A stretch of DNA of 64,000 nucleotides from Hyphomicrobiales bacterium (GTDB taxonomy: Bacteria; Pseudomonadota; Alphaproteobacteria; Rhizobiales; Beijerinckiaceae), in contig JAGXAM010000010.1 of NCBI GenBank assembly GCA_019075905.1, forward strand, positions 1-64,000, in the 5' to 3' direction. Numbering within the stretch: the first letter of the stretch is position 1; every line of letters begins with the position of its first letter. The notes under the pieces are model-generated. The model did no database searches and had not been told where the DNA came from. It saw nothing but the letters and a program-made list of their open reading frames with translations. Shown here piece by piece: positions 16,450 to 25,920 of the stretch. A program made the translations under genes and the position numbers.

Positions 16450-17340
16450 ATGACCCTGGAGCAATTGCGCATCTTCGTTGCTGTCGCCGAGCGCCTGCAC
16501 GTGACCCAGGCCGCCGAAGCCCTGCACATGTCGCAATCGGCGGCGAGCACGGCGCTGGCGGCGCTGGAAGCGCGACATCATGTCCGCCTGTTCGACCGCA
16601 TCGGCCGTCATCTCGAATTGACCACGGCCGGCGCGGAATTTCTGGTGGATGCGCGCGAGGTGCTGGCCAAGGTGGCGCAGGCCGAGGCCTTGCTCGATGA
16701 CCTCGCCGGGTTGCGCCGTGGCCGGCTGACCATCTTTGCCAGCCAGACCATTGCCAGCTACTGGCTGCCGCGCCATCTGGTGCGCTTTTACGAGCGGGCG
16801 CCCAAAATTGATCTTGACCTGCGCGTGGCCAATACCGCCGAAGTCGCCGCCGCCGTGCATTCGGGCCTTGCCGAGCTCGGCTTTGTCGAGGGCCGCATCA
16901 CCGCCCCCGATCTTTCCAGCCGCAATGTCGCGCGCGACCAGCTCATGCTGGTGGTCGCCCCCGGCCATGCTCTGGCGCTGGAGCCGCCGCAGGGCCTGCA
17001 GGATTTGCGCGGCGTCGCCTTTGTCATGCGCGAGGCCGGGTCGGGCACCAGGTCAGGCTTCATCGAGGCCTTGCAGGCCAGCGCCATGAGCCTCGATGAT
17101 ATTACCATTGCCCTCGAATTGCCCAATAACGAGGCGGTGCGGGCCGCTGCCGAAGCGGGAGCCGGTGCCGCGGTGCTGTCAGCCTCGGTGGTCGCTTCCA
17201 GCCTCGAAGCCGGCTTGCTGGTCGGCGTGCCGCTGGCCTTGCCGGTGCGCGATTATGCGGTGCTGCAACATGTCCAGCGCCGCCCCGGAGCTGCGGCGCA
17301 GGCGCTGCTGGCGCTGCTGCCGGAGCAGGTGGCTGATTAG
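16450..17340 (+). CDS. LysR-family transcriptional regulator
   Basis: A 296-residue LysR-type regulator: N-terminal winged HTH (LRIFVAVAERLHVTQAAEALHMSQSAAS, residues 6-33), linker helix, and a two-lobed ligand-binding domain with ASQTIASYWLP at its start. It is divergent from the modE-like gene across 104 bases, the usual LysR layout, so that intergenic region may contain its site. The type of effector domain (YWLP, GxxxGxVEG) is seen in CysL/CbbR-like regulators, but the target cannot be named. Confidence 0.88.
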   Translation: MTLEQLRIFVAVAERLHVTQAAEALHMSQSAASTALAALEARHHVRLFDRIGRHLELTTAGAEFLVDAREVLAKVAQAEALLDDLAGLRRGRLTIFASQTIASYWLPRHLVRFYERAPKIDLDLRVANTAEVAAAVHSGLAELGFVEGRITAPDLSSRNVARDQLMLVVAPGHALALEPPQGLQDLRGVAFVMREAGSGTRSGFIEALQASAMSLDDITIALELPNNEAVRAAAEAGAGAAVLSASVVASSLEAGLLVGVPLALPVRDYAVLQHVQRRPGAAAQALLALLPEQVAD

Positions 17341-17342
17341 GC

Positions 17343-17771
17343 TTACGGCAATCTGGCGAGCGCGTCGCGGATTTTCGCCGCATGTTCGGCCAGCACGTCC
17401 GGCTTGGCCATGGCTCCGCCATGCGGGCGCAGCGCGACATCGGCAAAGCGCGGAATAATGTGCATATGCAGGTGAAACACCGTCTGCCCGGCCGCCGCCT
17501 CATTATATTGCACCAGCATCACGCCCTCGGCATCAAAGGCAGCCTTGACGGCCCGCGCCACCTTCTGCACATCGCCCATCATCGCCCCGAGCACCGCCGG
17601 ATCAGCATCGATGAGGTTGCGCGATGCCGCCTTGGGAATGACCAGCACGTGGCCATCGGCGCGCGGCATGATGTCCATGAAGGTCAGCGTCTGCGCGCTC
17701 TCGTAAACCTTGACGGCCGGAATTTCGCCACGCAGGATTTTGGCAAAAATATTGCTGGGATCATAGGTCAT
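17343..17771 (-). CDS. HIT-family protein (HINT-type nucleotide hydrolase)
   Basis: Histidine-triad hydrolase acting on nucleoside phosphoramidates or dinucleotides. From the ATG at 17771 (MTYDPSNIFAKIL, the usual HINT start) it has 142 residues, with the active-site triad H-L-H-M-H at ~100-104. The reading frame is open to 17813, but only the 17771 start matches relatives; a G-rich ribosome-binding site lies about 11 bases upstream. It follows the FemAB-like gene on the same strand, a pairing common in alphaproteobacteria. Confidence 0.92.
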   Translation of the reverse strand: MTYDPSNIFAKILRGEIPAVKVYESAQTLTFMDIMPRADGHVLVIPKAASRNLIDADPAVLGAMMGDVQKVARAVKAAFDAEGVMLVQYNEAAAGQTVFHLHMHIIPRFADVALRPHGGAMAKPDVLAEHAAKIRDALARLP

Positions 17772-17809
17772 GGCAAACATCGCCCCCTGTTGCTGAAACA
17801 TCCGGCCAC

Positions 17810-18988
17810 TCATGCCGGCTGATCGTGCCGGAACGGCATATGCGCCTCATAAAGTTCGATATCCGCTTCGACAAGCTCGCTCTCGCGGGCCAGATAATCG
17901 CGGAGCGCCGCCATCATACGCGGATCATCGAAATGATGCGCGGAATGCGTGGCGACCGGGCCATAGCCTCGCGCCAGCTTGTGCTCGCCCTGGGCACCGG
18001 CCTCGACCCGCTTCAGCCCGCGCGTCAGGGCAAATTCGATCGCCTGGTAATAGCAAAGCTCGAAATGCAGGAAGGGATGATGCTCGATCGCCCCCCAGTT
18101 GCGGCCATAAAGCGCGTCCGCGCCGATGAAATTCAGCGCACCGGCGATCCAGCGGCCATGGCGACGCGCCATCACCAGCAGGATATGCGGCGCCATGCTC
18201 GCACCCACCGCCTCAAAGAAGCTGCGGGTGAGATAGGGCCGGCCCCATTTGCGTGCCCCGGTATCCATGTAAAATTCAAAAAATGCGTCCCAATGTTCCG
18301 GCTTGAGATCGGAACCGGTGAGGCAATGCACCTCGATGCCGGCCGCCAGCGCCGATTCGCGCTCATGGCGCACCATTTTGCGCTTGCGCGCCGCCAGTGC
18401 GCCAAGATAGGTGGCAAAATCGCCATAGCCGGGGTTCTGGAAATGGAATTGCTGGCCTTGGCGCGCCAGAAACCCGGCTTGCGCCAGCGCCGTGCGGTCG
18501 GCATCGCCGATGAAATTGACATGCACCGACGAGGCTTTGCCGGCACGCCGCAACGCCTCCAGCCCTTGCACCAAAACGCTGCGCCCGGCCGCGCTTTTCG
18601 CCAGCAGCCGCGGGCCGGTGACCGGCATGAACGGCACACCGCTTAGCACTTTGGGATAATAGCGCCCGCCGGCGCGCTCCAGCGCCTCAGCCCAGGCGTG
18701 ATCAAACACATATTCACCCATCGAATGGGTTTTCAGATAGGCCGGTGCCACGCCCGTCAGCACGCCGTCGGCGCTCTTGGCGAGCACATGCGCCGCTGTC
18801 CAGCCGGTGCCGGGGCCAACCGAGCCGGAAACCTCCAGTGCATGCAGGAAATCATGGCAGGTGAAGGGGTTGAAGCGTTCCTCGCGCTGCGGATCCTGCA
18901 AGGCGGCACCAGCAGCGCAGCCATCCCAGGCGGCGCGCTCGACTGCAGCGATGCCGGGGATGATATTCAGCGACACGGTCTCTGACAT
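17810..18988 (-). CDS. FemAB-like GNAT-fold protein (DUF482 family)
   Basis: A protein of about 392 residues from the DUF482/FemAB-like group (peptidogalycan biosynthesis or recognition), built of GNAT-type acyltransferase folds. Recognisable stretches include RKRKMVRHERE in the middle, FYMDTGARKWGRPYL, and the C-terminal EAGAQGEHKLARGY typical of this family. Biochemical function is not established. I chose the ATG at 18988 (MSETVSLN), since upstream codons to 19048 look non-coding. It forms a minus-strand group with GDPD, RidA and HIT genes. Confidence 0.85.
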   Translation of the reverse strand: MSETVSLNIIPGIAAVERAAWDGCAAGAALQDPQREERFNPFTCHDFLHALEVSGSVGPGTGWTAAHVLAKSADGVLTGVAPAYLKTHSMGEYVFDHAWAEALERAGGRYYPKVLSGVPFMPVTGPRLLAKSAAGRSVLVQGLEALRRAGKASSVHVNFIGDADRTALAQAGFLARQGQQFHFQNPGYGDFATYLGALAARKRKMVRHERESALAAGIEVHCLTGSDLKPEHWDAFFEFYMDTGARKWGRPYLTRSFFEAVGASMAPHILLVMARRHGRWIAGALNFIGADALYGRNWGAIEHHPFLHFELCYYQAIEFALTRGLKRVEAGAQGEHKLARGYGPVATHSAHHFDDPRMMAALRDYLARESELVEADIELYEAHMPFRHDQPA

Positions 18989-19053
18989 TGCGCGTTTTCC
19001 GGGTGGAGACGGCCATGCCGGGCTTTGCGCCCGGTGCGGCAAGGGCACGGCCC

Positions 19054-19797
19054 TCAGGGGTCGATATGTTCAAAAACGATCTGATCGCAATAGGTGAGGG
19101 CGGTTTGTCTTTGCGCGGCGCTGCGCACCGTCCAGGTCATCACCGGCAGATGCAGGCCAAGGCGCAGCAGCGCGGGAATGGCATGCGGCAGGTCACCCAC
19201 GTGCCAGGATAGAAAATCCGGCCGCGTTTCCGGAAAATGCAGGAATGCGGTCATGCTCTGGCGCAGGGGTGGCGGCACGTCGCGCCAGTCCGGCGCATCA
19301 TAGGTGGCCATGGCGATGACACCGAGCGGCAGCCTGGTGCCGCCGGCGCGCAAATGCGCAATGATTTGCGGATCGAAGCTTTTGAGCGCCATCGGCCCGT
19401 CATAGGCCTGTGCCAGCACCAGCGTGCGGTCAGCAAGCCGCATGTCGCCGTCAAACCGGCTCTTGATCTCGCACACCAGGGGCACGCGCCCGGCGATGAG
19501 CTTCAAGAAATCGGACAGGCTCATGATGTGGTCGCGGCACTGGCGAAAATTGACAGCGGCCAGCGCGGCGGCGCTGTGCCGGTCGAGCCGTCCGGTCGCC
19601 TCGGTCAGGCGGTCGAGCGTGAAATCATGGAACACGACCGCCTCGCCATCGCTGGTCAGCTGCACATCGCATTCAATGGCAAAGTCGCGGGCGATGGCTG
19701 CCCTTGCTGCATCGCCGGTGTTTTCTACACATCCGGCCGCAGCATCATGCAGGCCACGATGGGCGATGGGGCGGGCGGTCAGCCAGGGCCAGTTCAT
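19054..19797 (-). CDS. glycerophosphodiester phosphodiesterase family protein
   Basis: Hydrolyses glycerophosphodiesters to glycerol 3-phosphate and an alcohol; TIM-barrel PI-PLC-like fold. The 247-residue protein shows the GDPD signature: HRG at 13-15, the metal-binding E-C-D (IECDVQLTSDG), and FHDFTLDR with the second catalytic His. No signal peptide is seen, so it is probably cytoplasmic like UgpQ. The start overlaps the ridA-like stop by four bases. Confidence 0.93.
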   Translation of the reverse strand: MNWPWLTARPIAHRGLHDAAAGCVENTGDAARAAIARDFAIECDVQLTSDGEAVVFHDFTLDRLTEATGRLDRHSAAALAAVNFRQCRDHIMSLSDFLKLIAGRVPLVCEIKSRFDGDMRLADRTLVLAQAYDGPMALKSFDPQIIAHLRAGGTRLPLGVIAMATYDAPDWRDVPPPLRQSMTAFLHFPETRPDFLSWHVGDLPHAIPALLRLGLHLPVMTWTVRSAAQRQTALTYCDQIVFEHIDP

Positions 19798-20264
19798 GGC
19801 TTGACCTCAAAAATAGCCTCGATTTCGACGGCGCTGTCGAGCGGCAGCTGCGCGACGCCAATGGTCGAGCGGGCATGGCGGCCTGCATCACCGAACACCG
19901 CCACCATCAGGTCCGACGCGCCATTCATCACCTGCGGCATCTGCTGGTAATCGGGCCTTGTGTTGATAAAGCCGCGCATTTGCACGCAGCGCGCCACCCG
20001 GTCAAGATCGCCCAGCTCATGCTGGACCAGCGCCAGAATGTTGAGCACGCACTGGCGCGCCGCCGCCTGGCCGGCCGCAAGATCAACCTCGGCACCGAGC
20101 TTGCCGCGATACGCCGGGGCCAGCCCGTCCGGACCGCCGGCCAGTTGCCCGGACAAGATCAGCAGGTTGCCGCTGCGCACGCATGGCACGTAATTGGCGA
20201 TAGGACTGACGGGCGGAGGCAGGCTGTGGCCCAGCTCCTTCAATTTCGCCGCAATTATGGACAT
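19794..20264 (-). CDS. RidA-family protein (YjgF/YER057c/UK114 superfamily)
   Basis: RidA proteins hydrolyse reactive enamine/imine intermediates such as 2-aminoacrylate. This 156-residue member belongs to the longer branch (typical E. coli RidA is 128 residues), with SGNLLILSGQLA early and RSTIGVAQLPLDSAVEIEAI at the C-terminus. The Arg that binds the substrate carboxylate lies in GRHARSTIG. It is the first gene of a minus-strand run overlapping the GDPD gene. Divergent from eipB. Confidence 0.9.
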   Translation of the reverse strand: MSIIAAKLKELGHSLPPPVSPIANYVPCVRSGNLLILSGQLAGGPDGLAPAYRGKLGAEVDLAAGQAAARQCVLNILALVQHELGDLDRVARCVQMRGFINTRPDYQQMPQVMNGASDLMVAVFGDAGRHARSTIGVAQLPLDSAVEIEAIFEVKP

Positions 20265-20365
20265 TCTGGAGGGTTCCGATCATCGCTCTGGCGCGCCTTG
20301 CGGCGCGTGAGCCCTTGTTAAGATATGCTATGCTAGCAGCATGTGCGCACGGAGGCCAAAAGAAT

Positions 20366-21208
20366 ATGCGACAGCTTTTCAACGGGTACGTCATCGCCTC
20401 CTTCATGATGATGGCCCCTGCAGCCCTTGCCGCCCCGGCCGCAGCGCTGGCAACAAGGATCATGCCCCTGGCCGCCCATCAGGCGGTTTATGATCTGGCG
20501 CTGGTGCCCGGCACCGGGCCGCAATCACCCGCCGGCGCGCGCGGACGCATCGTTTACCGCTTCACCGGTTCAAGTTGCCTTGGTTATCAATCGCAATACC
20601 GGCAGATGACCCAGATCGAGCCTTCAGGCGCATCGACCCGGCTTTCCGATGTCGTCAGCGACACATTTGAGGACGGCAACGGCAAGAGCTTCCGCTTCAA
20701 GCTGCATTCCACCATCAATGACCGCACCGATCAGGAAATTGACGGCAGCGCCAGGGTCGGCACCAAGGGCGGGGTTGATGTCACCCTGCAAAGCCCCAAG
20801 CCCGAACAATTCGGCTTCAAGCAGGATGTGCTGTTTCCCACCGGCCACATCCAGCACATCATCGCCGCCGCGCTCGCCGGTCAGAAAACGCTGAGCGCGC
20901 GAATTTACGATGGCTCGGAAACCGGCCGCAAGACCTATGACACCTTCACGGTCATCGGCAAGGTCAAGGTTGGCAAGGCGGCCAACAAGGTGGCGCAGAT
21001 CGGCGATCTCGCGAGCGTGCCGCGCTGGCCGGTGACGGTCAGCTATTTTGATCACGAGAGCCACAAGGACAAGCCCGATTACGTGCTGTCCTTCGATCTT
21101 TACGAGAATGGCATTTCCCGCCGCCTCAAGCTCGATTACGGCACATTCGCCTTCACCGGCACATTGGTGCACCTGAAGCTGCTGCCGCCGGCAGCGCCCT
21201 GTCCCTAA
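20366..21208 (+). CDS. eipB: EipB-like periplasmic cell-envelope integrity protein (DUF1849)
   Basis: Secreted beta-spiral protein; in Brucella EipB maintains cell-envelope integrity. From the ATG at 20366, with GGAGG ten bases upstream, it has 280 residues, an N-terminal signal peptide (hydrophobic core AAALAA) and the DUF1849 pattern YRFTGSSC...DTFEDGNGK...YDGSETG. One Cys lies in SSCLGY and another at the very C-terminus (APCP), matching the conserved disulfide pair reported for this family. Its 3' end overlaps the convergent Gfo/Idh/MocA gene by four bases. Confidence 0.88.
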   Translation: MRQLFNGYVIASFMMMAPAALAAPAAALATRIMPLAAHQAVYDLALVPGTGPQSPAGARGRIVYRFTGSSCLGYQSQYRQMTQIEPSGASTRLSDVVSDTFEDGNGKSFRFKLHSTINDRTDQEIDGSARVGTKGGVDVTLQSPKPEQFGFKQDVLFPTGHIQHIIAAALAGQKTLSARIYDGSETGRKTYDTFTVIGKVKVGKAANKVAQIGDLASVPRWPVTVSYFDHESHKDKPDYVLSFDLYENGISRRLKLDYGTFAFTGTLVHLKLLPPAAPCP

Positions 21209-22251
21209 AGGTTGACGCTCTTGCCGTCGCGGGCGCTCTGGGCAATGGCGGCCAGCGTCACGGCAATGTTCTGGCTGACGGCGGCATAATCATCCATCAT
21301 CGCCTGGTTGCCATTGGCGATCATGCCGGCAAAGGCTTCTGCCGCATAGCGAAAGCCGCTGCCGCCCGGCGTGTTGATGACCTCGAAGGGCACGGTATTG
21401 GCAATGCCGCGCCGCAGCCGCATCAGGCTCGGCAGATAGCCATGCGGATGCGCGACATCCTCGCTGCAATGGTTGAGATATTCGGTTTCGAGCGTGCCCT
21501 TCGTGCCGACGATCAGCGCCTGGCGGAAATTCGCGCCATCCATGGCGCAGGCGAGCTGCGCCCGGCGGCCATCGGCATAATGCAAGGTGGCCATGGTCGA
21601 AATATCAACCCCTGACGCCGCGTAATTCGCCTGCGCCTCGACCCGCACCGGCGCCGCCCGCATGGCGAGGCTGATCAGGCTCAGGGGATAGCACCCGGCA
21701 TCCATCAGCGCGCCGCCGCCAAGATCGGGGTTCATGCGGATATTGCCGTCGGGCTTCATCAGCGTGAAACCGAAGGCCGCCTGGATGAAGCGCAGCGGGC
21801 CGATCTCATAGCCGCCGCTGCCGTCGATAAAGCTCATCATCGCCGCCGTCTGCGGCTGGAACCAGTAGGGATAGCTTTCCAGCAAAAACACTTTGTGGCG
21901 GCGCGCCGCAGCAAACATGGCCGCGGTCTCGCTGCCGTTCATGCCGAGCGGTTTTTCGCACAGCACATGCTTGCCATGTTCGGCAGCCTTGATCGCCCAG
22001 GTCGCATGCATGGAATTGGGCAGCGGCAGGTAAATGGCATCGATATCAGCGCTGGCGAGCATCGCCTCATAGCTTGCAAAGGTCTTGGCAATGCCGAAAG
22101 CCCCGGCAAATTCCTTCGCCTTGGCGCCGTCACGGCTGGCAATGGCGGCCAGCTTGACCAGCTTGCTGCCGGAAACATCGCGGGCAAATTGCCGGGCAAT
22201 ATTGGCAGCGCCCAGAATGCCGAGACGCAAGGGTTTGGAAGAGGTGGTCAT
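21205..22251 (-). CDS. Gfo/Idh/MocA-family NAD(P)-dependent oxidoreductase
   Basis: A 348-residue dehydrogenase of the glucose-fructose oxidoreductase / inositol dehydrogenase family. N-terminal Rossmann fold with LGILGAANIA (~8-17), the family signature EKPLG, and a C-terminal substrate domain with GGGALMDAGCYPL (Asp and His/Cys region of the active site). No signal peptide. The sugar or cyclitol substrate cannot be inferred, and no sugar genes are nearby. Confidence 0.9.
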   Translation of the reverse strand: MTTSSKPLRLGILGAANIARQFARDVSGSKLVKLAAIASRDGAKAKEFAGAFGIAKTFASYEAMLASADIDAIYLPLPNSMHATWAIKAAEHGKHVLCEKPLGMNGSETAAMFAAARRHKVFLLESYPYWFQPQTAAMMSFIDGSGGYEIGPLRFIQAAFGFTLMKPDGNIRMNPDLGGGALMDAGCYPLSLISLAMRAAPVRVEAQANYAASGVDISTMATLHYADGRRAQLACAMDGANFRQALIVGTKGTLETEYLNHCSEDVAHPHGYLPSLMRLRRGIANTVPFEVINTPGGSGFRYAAEAFAGMIANGNQAMMDDYAAVSQNIAVTLAAIAQSARDGKSVNL

Positions 22252-22272
22252 GACTGGCTCCGAATGCTTCGA

Positions 22273-22677
22273 TCAGGTGTGAACGGGCGTCGCCGCCAGC
22301 GGTGTCAGAGCGTGCGACAAATAAAGAAACATCGCAATACCCAGCACGATCATCAGCCCTGCAAGAATGAGATTGGGCGCGAGGCTCGGCGGTTCGGCCG
22401 CCGCTTCCTGGCGCAAATCCCGCTCGGTCTTCAAATAACGCCAGGTGGCAATCGCCACCATCAGCGTGCCGGTGACGATCAGCGACAGGCCGGCAATATT
22501 GCCGAATTTCTCGCCCGGCACCGATAATTTGCGGCCAACAAAATTCGGCCCGGCCAGCGATAAGAACAAGTCGAATTTCTCGACCAGAAAGCCGAAGGCC
22601 ATCACCGTTATGGCGGTTCGCACCCAGGCGAGAAACGTACGCTCATTGGCGGAATGGTCAGAGAAATTCTTGATCAT
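22273..22677 (-). CDS. YidH-type DUF202 inner-membrane protein
   Basis: Small membrane protein of 134 residues starting MIKNFSDHSANERTFLAW; the N-E-R-T-x-L-A-W motif is the DUF202 hallmark. Three hydrophobic segments follow (about 20-40, 60-80 and 105-125). The ATG at 22677 has AAGG six bases upstream, while the open frame to 22878 lies inside metC. It starts 46 bases after the metC stop, so it may be the last gene of an accB-accC-metC operon. Function unknown. Confidence 0.9.
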   Translation of the reverse strand: MIKNFSDHSANERTFLAWVRTAITVMAFGFLVEKFDLFLSLAGPNFVGRKLSVPGEKFGNIAGLSLIVTGTLMVAIATWRYLKTERDLRQEAAAEPPSLAPNLILAGLMIVLGIAMFLYLSHALTPLAATPVHT

Positions 22678-22723
22678 GCAATGCCTTGTTGCAAAAACCT
22701 CATGCGACACATTATCATGCGCC

Positions 22724-23890
22724 TCACCCCGCGAGCTGCCCGAAACCCTGGGCAAGATCATCCTGCAGATCGGCCATATCCTCAAGGCCGACCTGAAAGC
22801 GCAAGGTCGGGCCACCAGGCGCCCATGTCGTTGCGGTGCGATAGCTTGAGCAATCGAAGGGAATGACGAGGCTCTCAAACCCTCCCCAGGAATAGCCCAT
22901 GCCGAACAGCTTCAGATGATCGAGCATGGCCTCGACCCGCGCCTGCGCCACGGGCTTCAGTACCACCGAGAACAGGCCCGACGACCCGGAAAAATCGCGC
23001 TTCCACAGCGCATGGCCGGGGTCATCGGCCAGGGCCGGATGCAGCACGCGCAGCACTTCCGGGCGCCCTTGCAGCCAGCGCGCCAGCGCCAGCCCTTGCC
23101 GCTCTGCCTCACGCAGCCGCAATTCCAGCGTCCGCAACCCGCGCAGGGCGAGAAATACATCCTCGGGCCCGGCGCAGGGCGACATGGCATCAAATGTGGC
23201 GCGCAGCTGCGGGAAATAGGCGGCATTGGCCGAAACCAGACCCAGCAGCAGGTCCGAATGGCCGGAAAGATATTTGGTGCCGGCCTCGATCGCCAGGTCG
23301 ACGCCATGCCCATGCGCCGGAAAAAACAGCGGCGTCGCCCAGGTATTGTCCATCATCACGCAAATGCCACGCGCATGCGCGGCCGCGGCAATTGCGGGAA
23401 TATCCTGCATCTCGAAGCTCTGCGAGCCCGGTGCCTCGGTGAAAATCACGCTGGTCTGAGGCAAGATCAGTTCGGCAATGCCGGCACCGATCAGCGGATC
23501 ATAATAGCGTGTCGTGACGCCGAGCCTCGCCAGCACGCTGGCGCAGAAATTGCGGGTCGGCCGATAGACCGAATCGGTGATGAGAATGTCATCGCCGGCC
23601 TTGACCACGCTGAGCAGCGCCAGCGCTATGGCCGCAAGCCCGCTCGGCAGCAGCACCGTGCCGGCCGCTCCGGCAAGCTCGCTCCAGGCATCTTCCAGCG
23701 CACTGGTGGTCGGCGTGCCATGGGTGCCATAGACATAACCCTCACGGGCTTTCAGATGCGCCACGGTGGGGGACAGCACCGTCGATCCACGGTAGGTCGG
23801 GGTGTTGATGAAACCATGCTGGGCCGAAGGATCGCGCCCGGCGTGCACCAGCTGCGTGCGGCGGCGATAGGGGCGATCCTTCGCGCTCAT
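22724..23890 (-). CDS. metC: cystathionine beta-lyase (PLP-dependent Cys/Met metabolism enzyme)
   Basis: PLP enzyme that cleaves cystathionine to homocysteine, pyruvate and ammonia in methionine synthesis. The 388-residue protein has the family features: [11 protein letters not shown] near residue 29, the PLP-binding Asp in MMDNTWATP and the Schiff-base Lys in [12 protein letters not shown]. The NTP.YRGSTVL start matches proteobacterial MetC more than MetB. It overlaps accC by four bases (ATGA), an unusual coupling of methionine metabolism with acetyl-CoA carboxylase genes. Confidence 0.9.
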   Translation of the reverse strand: MSAKDRPYRRRTQLVHAGRDPSAQHGFINTPTYRGSTVLSPTVAHLKAREGYVYGTHGTPTTSALEDAWSELAGAAGTVLLPSGLAAIALALLSVVKAGDDILITDSVYRPTRNFCASVLARLGVTTRYYDPLIGAGIAELILPQTSVIFTEAPGSQSFEMQDIPAIAAAAHARGICVMMDNTWATPLFFPAHGHGVDLAIEAGTKYLSGHSDLLLGLVSANAAYFPQLRATFDAMSPCAGPEDVFLALRGLRTLELRLREAERQGLALARWLQGRPEVLRVLHPALADDPGHALWKRDFSGSSGLFSVVLKPVAQARVEAMLDHLKLFGMGYSWGGFESLVIPFDCSSYRTATTWAPGGPTLRFQVGLEDMADLQDDLAQGFGQLAG

Positions 23891-25245
23891 GACGTGCCGC
23901 CCATGCCTCCGTCGGCCAGAAACCGCTCCAGCCAGTGAATGTCATAATCGCCATTCTGGATGTCGGGATTCTGCACCAGCGCCCGGAACAGCGGGATAGT
24001 GGTATCAATGCCATCGACGATGAATTCGCCCAGCGACCGGCGCAGGCGCAGCAGCGCCTCATTGCGGTTGCGGCCATGGACGATGAGCTTGCCGACCAGC
24101 GAATCATAATAGGGCGGGATCGTGTAACCCTGATAGACTGCCGAATCGACCCGCACGCCGAGGCCGCCGGGGGGATGATAATAGGCGATCTTGCCCGGCG
24201 ACGGCCGGAAGGTCGCAGCATTTTCGGCATTGATGCGGCATTCGATGGCGTGGCCGCGCATATGCACATCGGCCTGGGTAATGCTGAGCTGGCTGCCCGC
24301 GGCAATGAGGATCTGTTCATTGACGAGATCGAACCCGGTTACCATCTCGGTCACTGGATGCTCGACCTGGATGCGGGTGTTCATTTCAATGAAGTAGAAC
24401 GCGCCATCCTCGTAGAGAAACTCGATGGTGCCGACCCCCGAATAGCCAAGCTTGCGCATGGCGGCGGCGCAGATTTCGCCGATCTCCTCGCGCTGGCCAT
24501 CATTCAGCGCCGGTGAGGGGCTTTCTTCCAGCACCTTTTGGTGGCGGCGTTGCAGCGAGCAGTCGCGCTCGCCAAGATGGATCGCCCGGCCCTGGCCATC
24601 ACCCAGAATCTGGATTTCGATATGGCGCGGCCGCATCAGGTATTTTTCGAGATAGACCGCGTCATCGCCAAAGGCCGCCTTGGCCTCGGTGCGTGCGGTC
24701 GCCAGCGCATCGGAGAGTTCGGCCGCCGAATGCGCCACCTTCATGCCGCGCCCGCCGCCACCCGATGCCGCTTTCACCAGCACCGGATAACCGATGGTCT
24801 CGGCCACCCGCAGGGCTTCGGCATCTTCGGTGATCGCCCCGTCCGACCCCGGCACGCAGGGAATACCCAGTGCCCGCGCTGTGCGCTTGGCCTCGATCTT
24901 GTCACCCATGATGCGGATATGGTCGGCCTTGGGGCCGATGAAACCAATGCCATGCTCGGCAAGAATGTCGGCAAATCCGGCATTTTCCGACAAGAACCCG
25001 TAGCCCGGATGCACGGCATCGGCGCCGGTAATTTCGCAGGCGGCCAGCAGGGCAGGGATGTTGAGGTAGGAATCGCGTGCCGCCGGCGGGCCGATGCACA
25101 CGCTTTCATCGGCGAGCTTCACATGCATCGCCTCGGCATCGGCGGTAGAATGCACGGCAACGGTGGCTATGCCCAGTTCACGGGCGGCGCGCAGGATGCG
25201 CAGCGCAATCTCGCCGCGGTTGGCTATGAGGATCTTGTCAAACAT
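23887..25245 (-). CDS. accC: acetyl-CoA carboxylase, biotin carboxylase subunit
   Basis: ATP-grasp enzyme that carboxylates biotin on AccB, the first half-reaction of malonyl-CoA formation. The 452 residues include the N-terminal [15 protein letters not shown], glycine-rich ATP loop [11 protein letters not shown], metal/bicarbonate residues in [16 protein letters not shown], and RINAE near the C-terminal domain. Length is standard. It follows accB with a 27-base gap and overlaps metC downstream. Confidence 0.97.
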   Translation of the reverse strand: MFDKILIANRGEIALRILRAARELGIATVAVHSTADAEAMHVKLADESVCIGPPAARDSYLNIPALLAACEITGADAVHPGYGFLSENAGFADILAEHGIGFIGPKADHIRIMGDKIEAKRTARALGIPCVPGSDGAITEDAEALRVAETIGYPVLVKAASGGGGRGMKVAHSAAELSDALATARTEAKAAFGDDAVYLEKYLMRPRHIEIQILGDGQGRAIHLGERDCSLQRRHQKVLEESPSPALNDGQREEIGEICAAAMRKLGYSGVGTIEFLYEDGAFYFIEMNTRIQVEHPVTEMVTGFDLVNEQILIAAGSQLSITQADVHMRGHAIECRINAENAATFRPSPGKIAYYHPPGGLGVRVDSAVYQGYTIPPYYDSLVGKLIVHGRNRNEALLRLRRSLGEFIVDGIDTTIPLFRALVQNPDIQNGDYDIHWLERFLADGGMGGTS

Positions 25246-25272
25246 CGGGGCGCTGGAATCCGGCGGCGTGGG

Positions 25273-25824
25273 TCATTCGATAATCATCAGCGGCTGGCCA
25301 TATTCGACGGGCTGCCCGTCATTGACCAGAATTGCCGTCACCGTGCCGGCGCGCGGCGAGAGGATATCATTGAAGGTCTTCATCGCCTCGATCAGCATGA
25401 TGCGATCCCCTGCCGCAACCTTCGAGCCGATTTCGATGAAGGGCTTGGCTTCCGGGCTGGCGCGCAGATAGGCAGTGCCCACCATCGGTGCCGGCACCGG
25501 TTCACCTGATTGCACAACCTCCTCGCGCGCCGTTGCCGCGCTGGTCGGAGCCTTGCTGGCTGGCAGCGCATGCACCACCTGCATCGGCGCCGCCGCCATC
25601 GGCGCGCCCTGCTGCATCATCGTCGCCGTGCTGTGGCGGACGATCTTGATGCGCAGATCGCCCTTTTCGACCTCGATTTCGCCCAGATCGGTATCTTGCA
25701 GCAATTTTGCCAACCGCGCCACCAGCGCGGTATCAATGGCATTCGAAGCCACGCTTTTGATGGCGGGCGCGTTGCCGACGCTCGCCCTGGGCTTGTTTCC
25801 CGCCCGCGCTGACGTATCAACCAT
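25273..25824 (-). CDS. accB: acetyl-CoA carboxylase, biotin carboxyl carrier protein
   Basis: Carries the biotin that shuttles CO2 between carboxylase and transferase. About 183 residues: an N-terminal segment with the DTDLGEIEVEKGDLRIKI pattern, an Ala/Pro linker, and a C-terminal biotinyl domain with the modified Lys in EAMKTFN. Two starts are possible: ATG at 25824, used here, and TTG two codons upstream at 25830, which is better spaced from AAGGGG. The usual upstream neighbour aroQ is missing; a DsbA-like gene lies upstream. Confidence 0.96.
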   Translation of the reverse strand: MVDTSARAGNKPRASVGNAPAIKSVASNAIDTALVARLAKLLQDTDLGEIEVEKGDLRIKIVRHSTATMMQQGAPMAAAPMQVVHALPASKAPTSAATAREEVVQSGEPVPAPMVGTAYLRASPEAKPFIEIGSKVAAGDRIMLIEAMKTFNDILSPRAGTVTAILVNDGQPVEYGQPLMIIE

Positions 25825-25920
25825 GCTCAACTCTACCCCTTGCGAAATTTCGCGGTGAAATCATTCCGTCGTGCGCCACACTAATGCGTGGCGCCTGAAT
25901 TGGGAAGGCGTGTTGCCGAC

